From Cupriavidus pauculus (GTDB taxonomy: Bacteria; Pseudomonadota; Gammaproteobacteria; Burkholderiales; Burkholderiaceae), in NCBI RefSeq assembly GCF_003854935.1, contig NZ_CP033969.1:2046001-2110000 (forward strand): a DNA stretch of 64,000 nt, read 5' to 3'. Shown here piece by piece: positions 1-9,459 of this stretch; position 1 is the stretch's first letter, and each line of letters starts with the position of its first letter. The translations under genes and the position numbers were made by a program. The notes beneath the pieces were generated by a model. The model was given only the letters and a program-made list of their open reading frames with translations, did no database searches and was not told the origin of the DNA.

Positions 1-252
1 CACGTCCACGCCGTCCTTGAAGAACGCGCGTGCCACTTCCTTGAACGGCAGGAAGCCGTGGCGCTCTTCGCCGTAGTTGACAAAGCAGGCTTCCAGCGAC
101 GGCTCGATGCGGGTGATGACGCCCTTGTAGATGTTGCCCTTGCGCTGCTCGCGCCCGGCAGTTTCGATGTCGATGTCGATCAGTTTCTGACCATCGACGA
201 TCGCGACGCGCAACTCCTCCTGTTGCGTCGCGTTGAACAGCATGCGTTTCAT
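1..252 (-). CDS. rne: Ribonuclease E, N-terminal fragment (gene runs off the left edge)
   Basis: Reading leftwards from the ATG at 252-250, the protein opens [16 protein letters not shown] and continues through [20 protein letters not shown] and [17 protein letters not shown] to the window edge, 84 codons in all. This is the conserved start of the RNase E/G family and the entry into its S1 RNA-binding domain; the catalytic DNase I-like part lies outside the window. The enzyme is the membrane-associated endonuclease that scaffolds the degradosome and matures rRNA and tRNA. It is divergent from rluC, the classic proteobacterial arrangement. Identity is secure; RNase G starts similarly, but the rluC neighbour and long leader favour RNase E. 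Confidence 0.93.
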   Translation of the reverse strand, partial: MKRMLFNATQQEELRVAIVDGQKLIDIDIETAGREQRKGNIYKGVITRIEPSLEACFVNYGEERHGFLPFKEVARAFFKDGVDV

Positions 253-1252
253 CGCAATACCTCACTCCAGTGTCACAGGCACGCTTCTGTCATGAATGGA
301 TCATGCCTGCGACGGTCCAGGGAGCACGCGAGGAAAGCTGAGCGAGGGCGGGAGAATTGCCGGAGTTGCCGGGCACGCCAGGGTGGCGCGCGCCGGCTGG
401 GCGCGGGTGAAAGGAGAGGCTGTCGGCGTCCCGGTCATCCGCGATGAAGGCTGCGGCGGGTCCGCTGCTGGGTGGGAGAGGGCAAATGGGCCTTGCTCCT
501 GGTGCAGCGATGTCTGGCGGATGCCGGCGGGTCCGGGGCGATGGCGGCACGTGGGCCGTGCCAGCGGCACGGCGGCGCTACCGATCGCAGCCGGAGCCGG
601 GATGGCCAGGACGCGTCAAAGAGCAAGTCATCCGGACGCAGCAGTTGCATGCCGTTGCCAAGCCGACCTGTCCGCGGGCGGGCGCGCCGCTGCTTCTTCG
701 CGTTCTGCGCTCGGGGCGCCTCGCGCCGGCTCGTCGAACAACGACGGGCGGCGACGGATCGCGGCCGATACTGCAGGTCGGTTGGCAGGGTGTCTCCTGC
801 CGGGCCGGCACCGGTTCCCGGTGCGGGCGGTCTTCTCTCACCGATGCGGATGCCTGTTGCGATGCCGGCATCCGCATTGAATTCTTTTCTACCTGAACAC
901 TCAGTTTCCACGTGTCGGCCGGCTGGTTGCCGAAGCCGCCTATGGGCGGCTTCCTGCGCGCCGGCGCGGCGCGTGCGTGCTGCTGTTTGCCACCATTTGC
1001 CCATCTGGCGCCTTGCGGGGTACGCAACAGGCGGGAGACAGGCCGGGCTGGCGGCAACCCGAAGTGTAAAATGCGGAATCTCGCGCGGGTACTGGTGGGA
1101 CTACCCAGAATAATTGCCGGGTGGCCCTGCATGTTCCGTTCCGGTCCGCCGCAATGGGCTGGCTTTCCAGGCCGGGTCCGCGCCAAACATCGCTTACACA
1201 GGTCGCACACTCCCGGTCCTTGGCCGGGAATGGCCGGGAAATTATATTGAAA
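253..1252. other. 1-kb non-coding interval between rne and rluC
   Basis: This 1000-base stretch separates the divergent rne and rluC starts. The open frames in it are GC-rich and show no family motif, usable start context or plausible composition, so I call none of them genes. It should contain the rne promoter and a long rne 5' untranslated leader; in other bacteria that leader is the target of RNase E autoregulation. A -10-like TAAAAT lies at 1067-1072 on the rluC strand, without a good -35. A tandem TGGCCGGGAA pair sits at 1221-1240, just before rluC. Confidence 0.6.
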
Positions 1253-2254
1253 ATGAATGAGTTACGCCATCAAATTGAAACGGAGCCGCGCTCCCGCGCG
1301 AATGGCCTCCAGGTGGCGTATGTCACGATCGACGAGAGTTCGGAAGGCCAGCGCATCGACAACTTCCTGCTCAAGGTGGCCAAGGGCGTGCCCAAGAGCC
1401 ACATCTACCGCGTGCTGCGTTCCGGCGAGGTGCGCGTCAACAAGGGCCGGATCGATGCAACTTACCGGCTGAAGCTGGGCGATGTCGTCCGGATTCCGCC
1501 GATGCGGGTGGCGGAAAAGGCAGATGGCGAGGCCGCCTACGTGCCGGCCGGCGAGTTTCCGGTGCTGTTCGAGGATACCCACGTGCTCGTCATCGACAAG
1601 CCGGCCGGCGTGGCTGTGCATGGCGGATCGGGCGTGGCCTTCGGGGTGATCGAGCAACTGCGGCGCGCCCGTCCGGACGCCAAGTTCCTGGAACTGGTGC
1701 ACCGGCTGGACCGCGAGACGTCGGGCATCCTGGTCCTGGCGAAGAAGCGCTCGGCGCTGGTCCACCTGCACGAGCAGATCCGCGGCAACGGCATGGACAA
1801 GCGCTACTTCGCCTGCGTGGCCGGCGAGTTTCCAAACGCGCGGCAGCACGTGAAGCTGCCGCTATATAAATACAACACGCCGGACGGCGAGCGCCGCGTG
1901 CGGGTGCAGGCCGACGGCCTGCCGTCGCATACGGTGTTCAACCGGGTCAAGGCGTTCGAGGAATTCACCCTGCTGGAGGCCGAACTGAAGACCGGCCGCA
2001 CGCACCAGATCCGCGTCCACCTGCAATCGACGGGCTTCCCGATCGTCGGCGACGACAAGTACGGCGACTTTGCGCTGAACAAGTCACTTTCGCGCAGCGG
2101 CGCGCGGCCGGGCATCAAGCGGATGTTCCTCCACGCGCACAAACTGACGTTCACGCATCCCCAGACCGGGGTGCCGGTGACGGTTTCCGCGCCGCTGCCG
2201 GGCGAATGTGTCGAATTTTTGCAACAATTGAGTCCGCTCGGGGCCGCTGGCTGA
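1253..2254 (+). CDS. rluC: Ribosomal large subunit pseudouridine synthase C
   Basis: The 333-residue protein is an RluA-family pseudouridine synthase. An N-terminal S4-like RNA-binding domain (about residues 30-95, with GQRIDNFLLK and SHIYRVLRSGEVRVNKGR) precedes the catalytic domain, where HRLDRETSGILVLAK carries the catalytic Asp. The C-terminal KTGRTHQIRVHL motif is also intact. RluC modifies 23S rRNA at positions 955, 2504 and 2580 in E. coli. The ATG at 1253 is chosen because the upstream in-frame extension from 1121 has non-family sequence. It heads a same-strand run with the HAD, Rieske and sppA genes and is divergent from rne. Confidence 0.93.
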   Translation: MNELRHQIETEPRSRANGLQVAYVTIDESSEGQRIDNFLLKVAKGVPKSHIYRVLRSGEVRVNKGRIDATYRLKLGDVVRIPPMRVAEKADGEAAYVPAGEFPVLFEDTHVLVIDKPAGVAVHGGSGVAFGVIEQLRRARPDAKFLELVHRLDRETSGILVLAKKRSALVHLHEQIRGNGMDKRYFACVAGEFPNARQHVKLPLYKYNTPDGERRVRVQADGLPSHTVFNRVKAFEEFTLLEAELKTGRTHQIRVHLQSTGFPIVGDDKYGDFALNKSLSRSGARPGIKRMFLHAHKLTFTHPQTGVPVTVSAPLPGECVEFLQQLSPLGAAG

Positions 2255-2315
2255 AAGCGGGCGCCACGCGCCGCCACTTCTCACTGAAACACTTCTGCAT
2301 CGACCAAGGACCGCA

Positions 2316-2975
2316 ATGGCCAGGCAGCGCTTCGACCTGATCGTCTTCGACTGGGATGGGACCCTGATGGATTCCACCCCGACGATCACCAAATGTATAC
2401 AGATGGCCAGCCGCGACCTCGGCTTGCCCGTGCCCGACGACAGCGCGGCCAGCCACGTGATCGGGCTGGGCCTGAAGGACGCGCTGTCGTATGCCGTGCC
2501 GACGCTCGATCCGGCCGACTACCCGCGCCTGGCCGAGCGCTACCGCTTTCACTTCCTGACCCGCGACGCCGAGCTGGTGCTGTTCCCGGGCGTGCGCGAG
2601 ATGCTGGAGGCGCTGCACGCCGAGCACTACTTTCTGGGCGTCGCCACCGGCAAGACCCGCGTGGGCCTGGAGCGGGCGTTGGCCAGCACCGGCCTTGGCA
2701 AGCTGTTCGATGCCACGCGCTGCGCCGACGAGACATTTTCGAAGCCCCACCCGGCCATGCTGCACGAACTGACGCGCGAACTGGGCCAGGACATCGACCG
2801 GACGCTGATGATCGGCGACACCACCCACGACCTGCAGATGGCGATCAACGCCGGCGCGCACGGGCTGGGCGTCTGCTACGGCGCCCATCCGGCCGAATCG
2901 CTGCGCGCGATGGCGCCGCTGCACTGCGCCACGTCGATCGACGACCTGCAGCAGTGGCTGCTGACGCATGCGTGA
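2316..2975 (+). CDS. HAD-IA family phosphatase (phosphoglycolate phosphatase-like)
   Basis: This 219-residue protein has haloacid dehalogenase motif I as FDWDGTLMDS near residue 11, with the nucleophile Asp and the acid/base Asp. Motif II is VATGKTR near residue 110, and the distal acidic motif is MIGDTTHDLQMA near residue 168. A helical cap lies between motifs I and II. The family hydrolyses small phosphomonoesters such as phosphoglycolate; the actual substrate cannot be read from sequence. Its stop overlaps the next start by 8 bases, so it is translationally coupled to the Rieske gene. In this order the gene is often annotated simply as a HAD hydrolase. Confidence 0.88.
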   Translation: MARQRFDLIVFDWDGTLMDSTPTITKCIQMASRDLGLPVPDDSAASHVIGLGLKDALSYAVPTLDPADYPRLAERYRFHFLTRDAELVLFPGVREMLEALHAEHYFLGVATGKTRVGLERALASTGLGKLFDATRCADETFSKPHPAMLHELTRELGQDIDRTLMIGDTTHDLQMAINAGAHGLGVCYGAHPAESLRAMAPLHCATSIDDLQQWLLTHA

Positions 2976-3372
2976 CGGCAGCCTGGCCCCGCGCCGGGTG
3001 TGCGCGGCGGACGAACTGGTCGATGGCGGCGCCGGCGTGCGGTTCACGGTCCGGGTGTCGGCCGGTGCGTCCGGCGCGCCGCCGCGCGAGATTGGCGCGT
3101 TCGTGATCCGCTACGACGGCGCCGTCCACGGCTACCTGAACCAGTGCGCCCATGTGCCCATGGAGCTGGACTGGCAGGAGGGCCAGTTTTTCGACAGTGC
3201 GGGCCTATACTTGATGTGTGCGACACATGGCGCAACCTATGCGCCGGACACCGGCCTCTGCGTGGGCGGCCCTTGCCGGGGCGCCGCGCTGGCCAAACTC
3301 CGCATCGAGGAACGTGACGGCGCTGTCTTCTGGCAGCCCGAAGCGCCATTTTTTGCGCCCGACGCCGGCTGA
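2968..3372 (+). CDS. Small Rieske-type [2Fe-2S] protein
   Basis: A 134-residue stand-alone Rieske domain. The first ligand box is CAHVP (C-x-H) near residue 57 and the second is CATHGATY (C-x2-H) near residue 83, with spacing normal for ferredoxin-type Rieske centres. There is no membrane anchor and no catalytic dioxygenase domain. It may act as a soluble electron carrier or redox sensor; its partner is unknown. The start overlaps the HAD gene and sppA follows after 39 bases, so the three genes are probably co-transcribed. Confidence 0.88.
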   Translation: MRDGSLAPRRVCAADELVDGGAGVRFTVRVSAGASGAPPREIGAFVIRYDGAVHGYLNQCAHVPMELDWQEGQFFDSAGLYLMCATHGATYAPDTGLCVGGPCRGAALAKLRIEERDGAVFWQPEAPFFAPDAG

Positions 3373-3411
3373 CCGGCGCCCGGGCCCCGTTTGACGCTTG
3401 AGTCCATCTGC

Positions 3412-4569
3412 ATGACAGAACAGCAAAAACCGCCATCGCCTTCCGATCAACCGGGCCAGCCCGACCGGGGCACCGAGCCGCCGCCGCGCAACGAGACGCT
3501 GGAGACCGCGCCGCGTGCCGACTATCCGCTGGAGGACGAGCTGAAGGCCGGCGACGACGCGGCCCAGCGCGAGGCCGACGAACGCCGCGCGCGCCTGGCT
3601 GGCAAGCCGGCCAAGCCGGTGGGCGGGGCGGCCGGCGGCTGGGAACGCGATGTGCTGGAAAAGGTGCTGCTGGCCAGCCTGCGCGAGCAGCGCGCGGCGC
3701 GGCGCTGGAAGATCTTCTTCCGGCTGGTGGGGCTGGGCATCCTGGCGCTGATCCTGTTCGCGGTCATCGACTTCAAGGGCGACGGCCTGACCAGCACCAG
3801 CGGCCGCCATACCGCCATGGTCACGCTGGAAGGTGAGATCGCCGCCGGCACGCCGGCCAGCGCGGAGTCGATCAACGCATCGCTGCAGGCGGCGTTCGGC
3901 GACACGTCGGCGGCCGGGGTGATCCTCAAGATCAACTCGCCGGGCGGCTCGCCGGTGCAGGCCGGCATCATCAACGACGAGATCCACCGGCTGCGCAAGA
4001 TCTATCCGGACAAGCCGTTCTACGTGGTGGTGGAGGAAATCTGCGCGTCGGGCGGCTATTACGTCGCGGCCGCGGCCGACAAGATCTATGTCGACAAGGC
4101 CAGTATCGTCGGCTCGATCGGCGTGCTGATGGACGGGTTTGGCTTCACGGGCCTGATGGACAAGATCGGCGTGCAGCGGCGGCTCTACACGTCGGGCGCC
4201 AACAAGGGGATGCTCGACCCGTTCTCGCCCGAGGTGCCGCGCCAGCGCGCGTTTGCCGAATCGATGCTCAAGCAGATCCACCAGCAGTTCATCGACGTGG
4301 TCAAGGAAGGCCGCGGTGACCGGCTCAAGAACGATCCGGAGCTGTTCTCGGGCCTGTTCTGGTCGGGCGAGCGTGCGGTGGAGCTGGGGCTGGCCGATGG
4401 CCTGGGCAGCGCCGACTATGTGGCGCGCGACGTGTTCAAGGCCGAGGACATCGTCGACTACACGGTCAAGGAAAACGTGGCCGAGCGCGTGGCCAAGCGG
4501 TTTGGCGCGGCGGTGGGATCGGCCGCGATGAAGGTCATGCTGAGCGTTGGCGCGCCGGTGGTGCGCTGA
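3412..4569 (+). CDS. sppA: Signal peptide peptidase SppA-type S49 serine peptidase
   Basis: The 385-residue protein has a long charged, Pro-rich N-terminus (about residues 1-90), one transmembrane helix (about 100-120, FFRLVGLGILALILFAVI) and an S49 peptidase domain. INSPGGSPVQAG is the family oxyanion region, ICASGGYYVAAAAD carries the nucleophilic Ser, and the Lys of TSGANKGML is the likely general base. Length matches the single-domain SppA of Gram-positives rather than the double-domain E. coli form. It should degrade residual signal peptides in the inner membrane. I use the ATG at 3412; an in-frame TTG seven codons earlier is less likely. It converges on the methyltransferase gene. Confidence 0.9.
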   Translation: MTEQQKPPSPSDQPGQPDRGTEPPPRNETLETAPRADYPLEDELKAGDDAAQREADERRARLAGKPAKPVGGAAGGWERDVLEKVLLASLREQRAARRWKIFFRLVGLGILALILFAVIDFKGDGLTSTSGRHTAMVTLEGEIAAGTPASAESINASLQAAFGDTSAAGVILKINSPGGSPVQAGIINDEIHRLRKIYPDKPFYVVVEEICASGGYYVAAAADKIYVDKASIVGSIGVLMDGFGFTGLMDKIGVQRRLYTSGANKGMLDPFSPEVPRQRAFAESMLKQIHQQFIDVVKEGRGDRLKNDPELFSGLFWSGERAVELGLADGLGSADYVARDVFKAEDIVDYTVKENVAERVAKRFGAAVGSAAMKVMLSVGAPVVR

Positions 4570-4616
4570 GCAGGCCAAGGCTGCCGGGCCGGTCCCGGCG
4601 GCCCAGGCTCTTACTC

Positions 4617-5348
4617 TTACTGGGCCAGCAGCGAGAAGATCGCCGGGCGCTTGTGCAGCGGCAGGCGGTCCGGCCGCCAGTCGGCGATGGGCAGCGTGAC
4701 GATGGCTTCGGTCGGCAGCGTCAGGTCCACGGCGATCGACAGCAGGGTCGTGCCGGCGCAATGCTGGCGCAGCGCGTCCAGCAAGGCGCCATTCCGGTAC
4801 GGCGTCTCGATCCACACCTGGGTTTGCTGCGCCTTGCGCGAACGCTGTTCCAGGTCGCGCAGCTTGCGGGCCCGTTCCTCGGCGTCCACCGGCAGGTAGC
4901 CGTTGAATGCAAAGCTCTGGCCGTTCAGGCCCGAACCCATCACCGCCAGCAGGATCGAACTGGGCCCGACCAGCGGCCGGACCGCGATGCCGCGCGCGTG
5001 GGCCAGCCGCACGAGGTCCGCGCCGGGGTCGGCCACGGCCGGTACGCCGGCCTCGGACAGCAGCCCGCCGTCGCGCCCGGCGGCGATGGGGTCCAGCAGC
5101 GCGCCCAGCGCGTCGGCCTTCGTATTGACGTTCAGCTCGCGGATCTCGATCTGCTGGATCGCATGGGCCAGCGGCGCCGTTTCGCCCAGTTTCTTCAGGA
5201 AGGCACGGGCGGTCTTGGCGTTCTCGGCGACGAGGTAGTCGAGCCGCGCGGCAATCTGCTGCACGCCGGCCGGAATCACGTCGCTCACCGGGTCGTGTTC
5301 GTCGCGCTTGCCGAGCGTGTTGGGAATCAGGAATAGCATGCCGGGCAT
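4617..5348 (-). CDS. RsmI-like SAM-dependent tetrapyrrole-methylase-fold methyltransferase
   Basis: This 243-residue protein belongs to the tetrapyrrole methylase fold. LLSEAGVPAVADPGADLVR and VRPLVGPSSILLAVMGSGLN match the signature blocks of RsmI, the 16S rRNA C1402 ribose methyltransferase. It is shorter than canonical RsmI (about 285), with an atypical N-terminus (MPGMLFLIPNTLG). It is therefore probably the second RsmI-like paralogue found in many beta-proteobacteria rather than RsmI itself. It lies two bases downstream of maf on the same strand, so the two are an operon. Substrate unknown. Confidence 0.82.
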   Translation of the reverse strand: MPGMLFLIPNTLGKRDEHDPVSDVIPAGVQQIAARLDYLVAENAKTARAFLKKLGETAPLAHAIQQIEIRELNVNTKADALGALLDPIAAGRDGGLLSEAGVPAVADPGADLVRLAHARGIAVRPLVGPSSILLAVMGSGLNGQSFAFNGYLPVDAEERARKLRDLEQRSRKAQQTQVWIETPYRNGALLDALRQHCAGTTLLSIAVDLTLPTEAIVTLPIADWRPDRLPLHKRPAIFSLLAQ

Positions 5349-5350
5349 GG

Positions 5351-5950
5351 TCAGGCTCCCAGGATCGGGTAGCCGGCCTGGCGCAGCATGGCGGTCAGCG
5401 CCACCAGCGGCAAGCCGATCAGCGCGGTCGGATCGTCCGATTCCACGCGCGCCAGCAGGGCGATGCCCAGGCCCTCGGCCTTGGCGCTGCCGGCGCAGTC
5501 GTACGGCGTCTCGATGCGCAGGTAGGCGTCGAGTTCGGCATCGGACAGGTTGCGGAACGTGACGCGCGTCTGCACGTCGGCAAGCTGGGCCACGCCGTTG
5601 CGGCTGTCGAGCAGGCACAGCGCCGAGTGGAATGTGACGGTGCGTCCACGCATGAGCTGGAGCTGGGCCAGCGCCTTCTCGTGGGTGCCGGGCTTGCCGA
5701 TCTGCAGGTCGTCGAGCGTGCAGACCTGGTCCGAGCCAATCACCAGCGCGCCCGGGTGGCGCTGGGCGATGGCTTCGGCCTTCAGGCGCGACAGCCGCAG
5801 CGCGGTGGCGTCGGGGCGTTCGCCGGGCAGCGGCGTTTCGTCGATGTCGGGCGTCGCCACCTCGAACGGCACCCGCAGGCGCGCCAGCAGGTCGCGGCGG
5901 TACGGGGAACTCGACCCGAGGATCAGGGCAGGGCGGGCATCGGAAGACAT
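5351..5950 (-). CDS. maf: Maf-family nucleotide pyrophosphatase (YceF subgroup)
   Basis: The 199-residue protein carries the Maf hallmarks: LGSSSPYRRDLLARL at the N-terminus, DIDETPL, IGSDQVC with the catalytic Asp, KPGTHEKA, and KAEGLGIALLARVESDDP near the end. The pattern fits the YceF subgroup, which hydrolyses m7GTP to the monophosphate as house-cleaning. The ATG at 5950 is chosen because the longer frame to 6049 adds non-family residues. It is divergent from the yceD promoter, and yceD is a common partner of yceF-type maf genes. Confidence 0.9.
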   Translation of the reverse strand: MSSDARPALILGSSSPYRRDLLARLRVPFEVATPDIDETPLPGERPDATALRLSRLKAEAIAQRHPGALVIGSDQVCTLDDLQIGKPGTHEKALAQLQLMRGRTVTFHSALCLLDSRNGVAQLADVQTRVTFRNLSDAELDAYLRIETPYDCAGSAKAEGLGIALLARVESDDPTALIGLPLVALTAMLRQAGYPILGA

Positions 5951-6027
5951 AGGAACAGGGTGGTCGCTAGGGCGGTGGCGAAAGATGGCCGGCATACGGG
6001 GCGCCAGCGGGCGCGGGTTCGTATACT

Positions 6028-6057
6028 TTGACCAATCCGGAAAAAACAACGTATAAT
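6028..6057 (+). promoter_or_regulatory. Sigma-70-type promoter for yceD-rpmF-fab operon
   Basis: TTGACC at 6028-6033 and TATAAT at 6052-6057 are separated by 18 bases. This is a near-consensus housekeeping promoter 70 bases upstream of the yceD start, in the divergent gap with maf. It likely drives yceD, rpmF and possibly the fatty-acid genes. Confidence 0.75.
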
Positions 6058-6127
6058 CGCGCGTTTAGCTGCACAGGCACATCGTTGCCGCTCATGTGTG
6101 GCAAACAAGGCATTTCTGCGATTCAGT

Positions 6128-6745
6128 ATGAGTCAGCCGACCCAGCCAGCGGCGTCCGCCGTGGCCTTCGACCTGCGTGAAACCGATCTCTTCGTCTTCT
6201 GCCGCAAAGGTGGCAGCGTGGCGGGAGAGGTGCCGGTGCGCGATTTGCCGCGCATCTTAGCCGAGACGGCTGCCGATGCGCCAGCGACCGCGCGGGACGA
6301 GGCATTTGCCTACACCCTCGCCGGGTTTGCGCGGGAGGAGGCGGCCGAGCCCGGCGCGCCGGCGTCGCAGCGGCTGTTCGTCGAGGTGACGGTCAACGGC
6401 CGTGTCTGGCTGGATTGCCAGCGATGCCTGGGCGTGTACGCCGAGCCGATCGCCACGAAGATGTGCTTCGAGGTGGTGGCCAGCGAGGCGGCCGCCGACG
6501 AGGCGCCGATGGACGACGACGAACTCGACGTGATCGTGGGGTCGAAGAAGTTCTCGGCGCTGGAACTGATAGAGGATGAAGTGCTGTTGGCGTTGCCGAC
6601 GGCACCCAAGCATGTGGTCTGCCCCACGGTACACGAGTCGCTCGTGACCGGGGCGGACGGCGAGGTGGAGCCCGAGGCTGCACCCGAGGAAGAAAAGCGG
6701 CCATCGCCCTTCGCGGCGCTGGCCGGCCTGAAGACCAGGCACTGA
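6128..6745 (+). CDS. yceD: YceD (DUF177) large-subunit rRNA accumulation protein
   Basis: A 205-residue acidic protein of the DUF177/YceD family. LDCQRCLGVY near residue 100 and CPTVH near residue 172 form the family's Cys pattern, likely a metal site, and DDELDVIVG is the conserved acidic block. In bacteria and plants the family is needed for 23S rRNA accumulation. It is nearly always followed by rpmF, as here, 122 bases downstream. The ATG at 6128 is used because MSQPTQPAAS begins the conserved protein; the upstream GTG/TTG-type extension is weak. Confidence 0.9.
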   Translation: MSQPTQPAASAVAFDLRETDLFVFCRKGGSVAGEVPVRDLPRILAETAADAPATARDEAFAYTLAGFAREEAAEPGAPASQRLFVEVTVNGRVWLDCQRCLGVYAEPIATKMCFEVVASEAAADEAPMDDDELDVIVGSKKFSALELIEDEVLLALPTAPKHVVCPTVHESLVTGADGEVEPEAAPEEEKRPSPFAALAGLKTRH

Positions 6746-6867
6746 CGCCGCGCGAGGCGCGGCCGGTGGCGGTCATCCAGGTAGCAGGTCAAGCATCCGG
6801 CCGGGCCCCGGCTACGCCTTGCGCAGGATGCGTGTGTTAATATCGCAAAATTCTCGAAGGAGTCATC

Positions 6868-7047
6868 ATGGCTGTTCAACAGAACAAGAAGTCGCCGTCC
6901 AAGCGCGGCATGCATCGTTCGCACGACCATCTGTCGGTCGCCCCCCTGGCCGTCGAGCCGACCACGGGCGAAACCCACCTGCGCCACCACGTGAGCCCGA
7001 ACGGCTACTACCGTGGTCGCAAGGTCATCAAGACCAAGAACGACTGA
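6868..7047 (+). CDS. rpmF: 50S ribosomal protein L32
   Basis: This 59-residue basic protein begins [20 protein letters not shown], the diagnostic start of bacterial L32, and ends [11 protein letters not shown] strong ribosome-binding site (GAAGGAG) lies 8 bases before the ATG. It lacks the C-terminal Cys pairs of the zinc form, so it is a zinc-free C-minus type. Its place between yceD and plsX is conserved. Confidence 0.97.
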   Translation: MAVQQNKKSPSKRGMHRSHDHLSVAPLAVEPTTGETHLRHHVSPNGYYRGRKVIKTKND

Positions 7048-7108
7048 CCAGGTCGTCTGGCGTGACCCTGTGTCTCGCTCGCGCACGTTGTCAGGTGTAA
7101 AACAGGAA

Positions 7109-7134
7109 AGCGGCAAGCTCGTTGCCGCTTTTTT
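7109..7134 (+). terminator. Intrinsic terminator or attenuator after rpmF
   Basis: AGCGGCAA pairs with TTGCCGCT across a 5-base loop and is followed by a run of T. It sits about 60 bases after rpmF and 105 bases before plsX, inside an otherwise same-strand block, so it could end the yceD-rpmF transcript or only attenuate readthrough into the lipid genes. Confidence 0.8.
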
Positions 7135-7239
7135 GTTGGGCGCTCGGCGCCCGCACGGCAGCGTATTCGCGCGTCCGGCTGGTTGCGTCCCCGCGAACCG
7201 AGGCGGCGGGTGCCGGCGCGCTTTCCGTATCAGGAAACA

Positions 7240-8319
7240 ATGACGATCAAGCTCGCTATCGACTGCATGGGCGGTGATCACGGAGTCTCCGTGACAGTGC
7301 CGGCGGCGATCAGTTTTCTTTCGCGTCACGACGACGCCGAGATGGTCCTCGTCGGCCTGCCCGACGCCATCGCCGCGCAGCTCAAGAAGCTGCACGCGAC
7401 CGATCATCCGCGCGTGACCGTGGTGGCCGCGACCGAGGTCATCACCATGGATGACCCGGTGGAAGTGGCGCTGCGCAAGAAGAAGGATTCTTCGATGCGC
7501 GTGGCCGTGACGCAGGTCAAGGAAGGCAAGGCCGGGGCCTGTATTTCCGCCGGCAACACGGGTGCGCTGATGGCGGTGTCGCGCTACGTGCTCAAGACGC
7601 TCGAAGGCATCGAGCGGCCGGCCATCGCCACCACGATTCCGAACGAGCAGGGCTGGGGCACCACGGTGCTGGACCTGGGCGCCAATGCCGACTGCGAGCC
7701 GGAACACCTGCTGCAGTTCGCGCGCATGGCCGAGGCCATGGTGGCCGTGGTGGACCACAAGGACCACCCGACGGTGGGCCTGCTCAACATCGGCGAGGAA
7801 GTGATCAAGGGCAACGAGGTGGTCAAGGCCGCCGGCGAGCTGCTGCGCGCTTCCGAGCTCAACTTCTACGGCAACGTGGAAGGCAACGACATCTTCAAGG
7901 GCACGACGGACATCGTCGTCTGCGACGGCTTTGTCGGCAACGTGGCGCTCAAGAGCACCGAGGGCCTGGCCAAGATGATCGGCAGCATGATCAAGGAAGA
8001 ATTCACGCGGTCGTGGTTCACCAAGCTGCTGGCGGCCGTGGCCATGCCGGTGCTGTCGCGCCTGGCGCGGCGGCTGGACCCGGCCCGCTACAACGGTGCC
8101 TCGCTGCTGGGCCTGCGCGGGCTGGTGATCAAGAGCCACGGATCCGCCGATGCCCATTCCTTTGAGTGGGCGATCAAACGCGGGTATGATGCGGCCAGAA
8201 ATGGCGTCATCGAACGCATTGCCAAGGCCTTCGCCAACAAGTCCGGTGCCGCTGGCGCCGCGACGGCGGGCCCGGAGACAGACACACCGGACCCTCATTC
8301 CGATACCCGTGCCGCCTGA
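7240..8319 (+). CDS. plsX: Phosphate acyltransferase PlsX
   Basis: The 359-residue enzyme makes acyl-phosphate from acyl-ACP, the first step of the PlsX/PlsY route to phosphatidic acid. The start [13 protein letters not shown], the [10 protein letters not shown] block near residue 100, and the [19 protein letters not shown] block near residue 220 are characteristic. It acts peripherally at the inner membrane. The ATG at 7240 has a GGAAAC ribosome-binding site; the in-frame extension from 7183 is not family-like. It heads the fatty-acid genes. Confidence 0.96.
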   Translation: MTIKLAIDCMGGDHGVSVTVPAAISFLSRHDDAEMVLVGLPDAIAAQLKKLHATDHPRVTVVAATEVITMDDPVEVALRKKKDSSMRVAVTQVKEGKAGACISAGNTGALMAVSRYVLKTLEGIERPAIATTIPNEQGWGTTVLDLGANADCEPEHLLQFARMAEAMVAVVDHKDHPTVGLLNIGEEVIKGNEVVKAAGELLRASELNFYGNVEGNDIFKGTTDIVVCDGFVGNVALKSTEGLAKMIGSMIKEEFTRSWFTKLLAAVAMPVLSRLARRLDPARYNGASLLGLRGLVIKSHGSADAHSFEWAIKRGYDAARNGVIERIAKAFANKSGAAGAATAGPETDTPDPHSDTRAA

Positions 8320-8406
8320 GGCCGCGCGCCCCCGGGCGGCTGGCCGGAGGGTTCGCCCGACGGCCTGGCCAGGGCGGACCGGCGAGCACCACGATCCGAC
8401 ACACTC

Positions 8407-9387
8407 ATGACCAAGTACGCAAAAATCATCGGCACGGGGAGCTACCTGCCCCCGCGGCGCGTCACGAATCACGACCTGGCCGCGCAGCTTGCCGAGAAGG
8501 GCATCGAGACCAGCGACGAGTGGATCGTCTCGCGCAGCGGCATTTCGGCGCGCCACTGGGCGGAACCCGACGTCACGGCCAGCGACCTCGCGGTCAAGGC
8601 CGCCGAGCAGGCGATTGCCGCCGCCGGGATCGAGCGGCAGGACATCGACCTGATCATCGTGGCCACGTCCACGCCCGATTTCGTGTTCCCGAGCACCGCC
8701 TGCCTGGTGCAGCAGAAGCTCGGCATCACGAACCACTGCGCAGCGTTCGACCTGCAGGCGGTGTGCTCGGGCTTCGTGTACGCGATGTCGACGGCCGACA
8801 AGTTCATCCGCAGCGGATCGCACAAGAACGTGCTGGTGATCGGCACCGAAGTGTTTTCCCGCATCCTCGACTTCAACGACCGCACCACCTGCGTGCTGTT
8901 CGGCGACGGCGCCGGCGCCGTGGTGCTGACGGCCTCGGACGAGCCGGGCATCCTGTCGTCGGCCATGCATGCCGATGGCAACCACGTGGATATCCTGTGC
9001 GTGCCGGGCAACGTGTCCGGCGGTGCCATCACCGGCAACGCCTTCCTGCACATGGACGGCCAGGCGGTGTTCAAGCTGGCCGTCACGGTGCTGGACAAGG
9101 TGGCCCGCGAGGCCATCGCCGCGGCCGAGATGCAGGCTGACCAGATCGACTGGCTGATTCCGCACCAGGCCAACATCCGCATCATGCAGGGTACGGCCAA
9201 GAAGCTGGGCCTGCCCGGCGAGCGCATGGTGGCGACGGTCCACGAGCATGGCAACACCTCGGCCGCGTCGATCCCGCTGGCGCTGGACGTGGCCGTGCGC
9301 GACGGCCGCATCCAGCCGGGCCAGACCGTGCTGATGGAAGGCGTGGGCGGCGGCTTCACCTGGGGCGCGGTGCTGCTGCGCATGTAA
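8407..9387 (+). CDS. fabH: 3-oxoacyl-ACP synthase III (KAS III)
   Basis: A 326-residue condensing enzyme that joins acetyl-CoA with malonyl-ACP to start fatty-acid synthesis. The catalytic Cys is in [12 protein letters not shown] (Cys120), the His in [11 protein letters not shown] and the Asn in [12 protein letters not shown]; the glycine-rich end [13 protein letters not shown] is intact. Length matches the family. It lies 87 bases after plsX and 72 bases before fabD. Confidence 0.97.
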   Translation: MTKYAKIIGTGSYLPPRRVTNHDLAAQLAEKGIETSDEWIVSRSGISARHWAEPDVTASDLAVKAAEQAIAAAGIERQDIDLIIVATSTPDFVFPSTACLVQQKLGITNHCAAFDLQAVCSGFVYAMSTADKFIRSGSHKNVLVIGTEVFSRILDFNDRTTCVLFGDGAGAVVLTASDEPGILSSAMHADGNHVDILCVPGNVSGGAITGNAFLHMDGQAVFKLAVTVLDKVAREAIAAAEMQADQIDWLIPHQANIRIMQGTAKKLGLPGERMVATVHEHGNTSAASIPLALDVAVRDGRIQPGQTVLMEGVGGGFTWGAVLLRM

Positions 9388-9459
9388 TATGCGGCCGGTG
9401 CGCGCCGCCAGCCGGCGCCGCACCGCTCGACACGATGAATAGCTAGGACTGGATTGCCG

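Noticed and set aside
296-1250. Several overlapping frames in the rne-rluC gap
   Set aside because: Arg/Ala/Gly/Cys-rich, present on both strands, no ribosome-binding site, no motif; ordinary for high-GC non-coding DNA.
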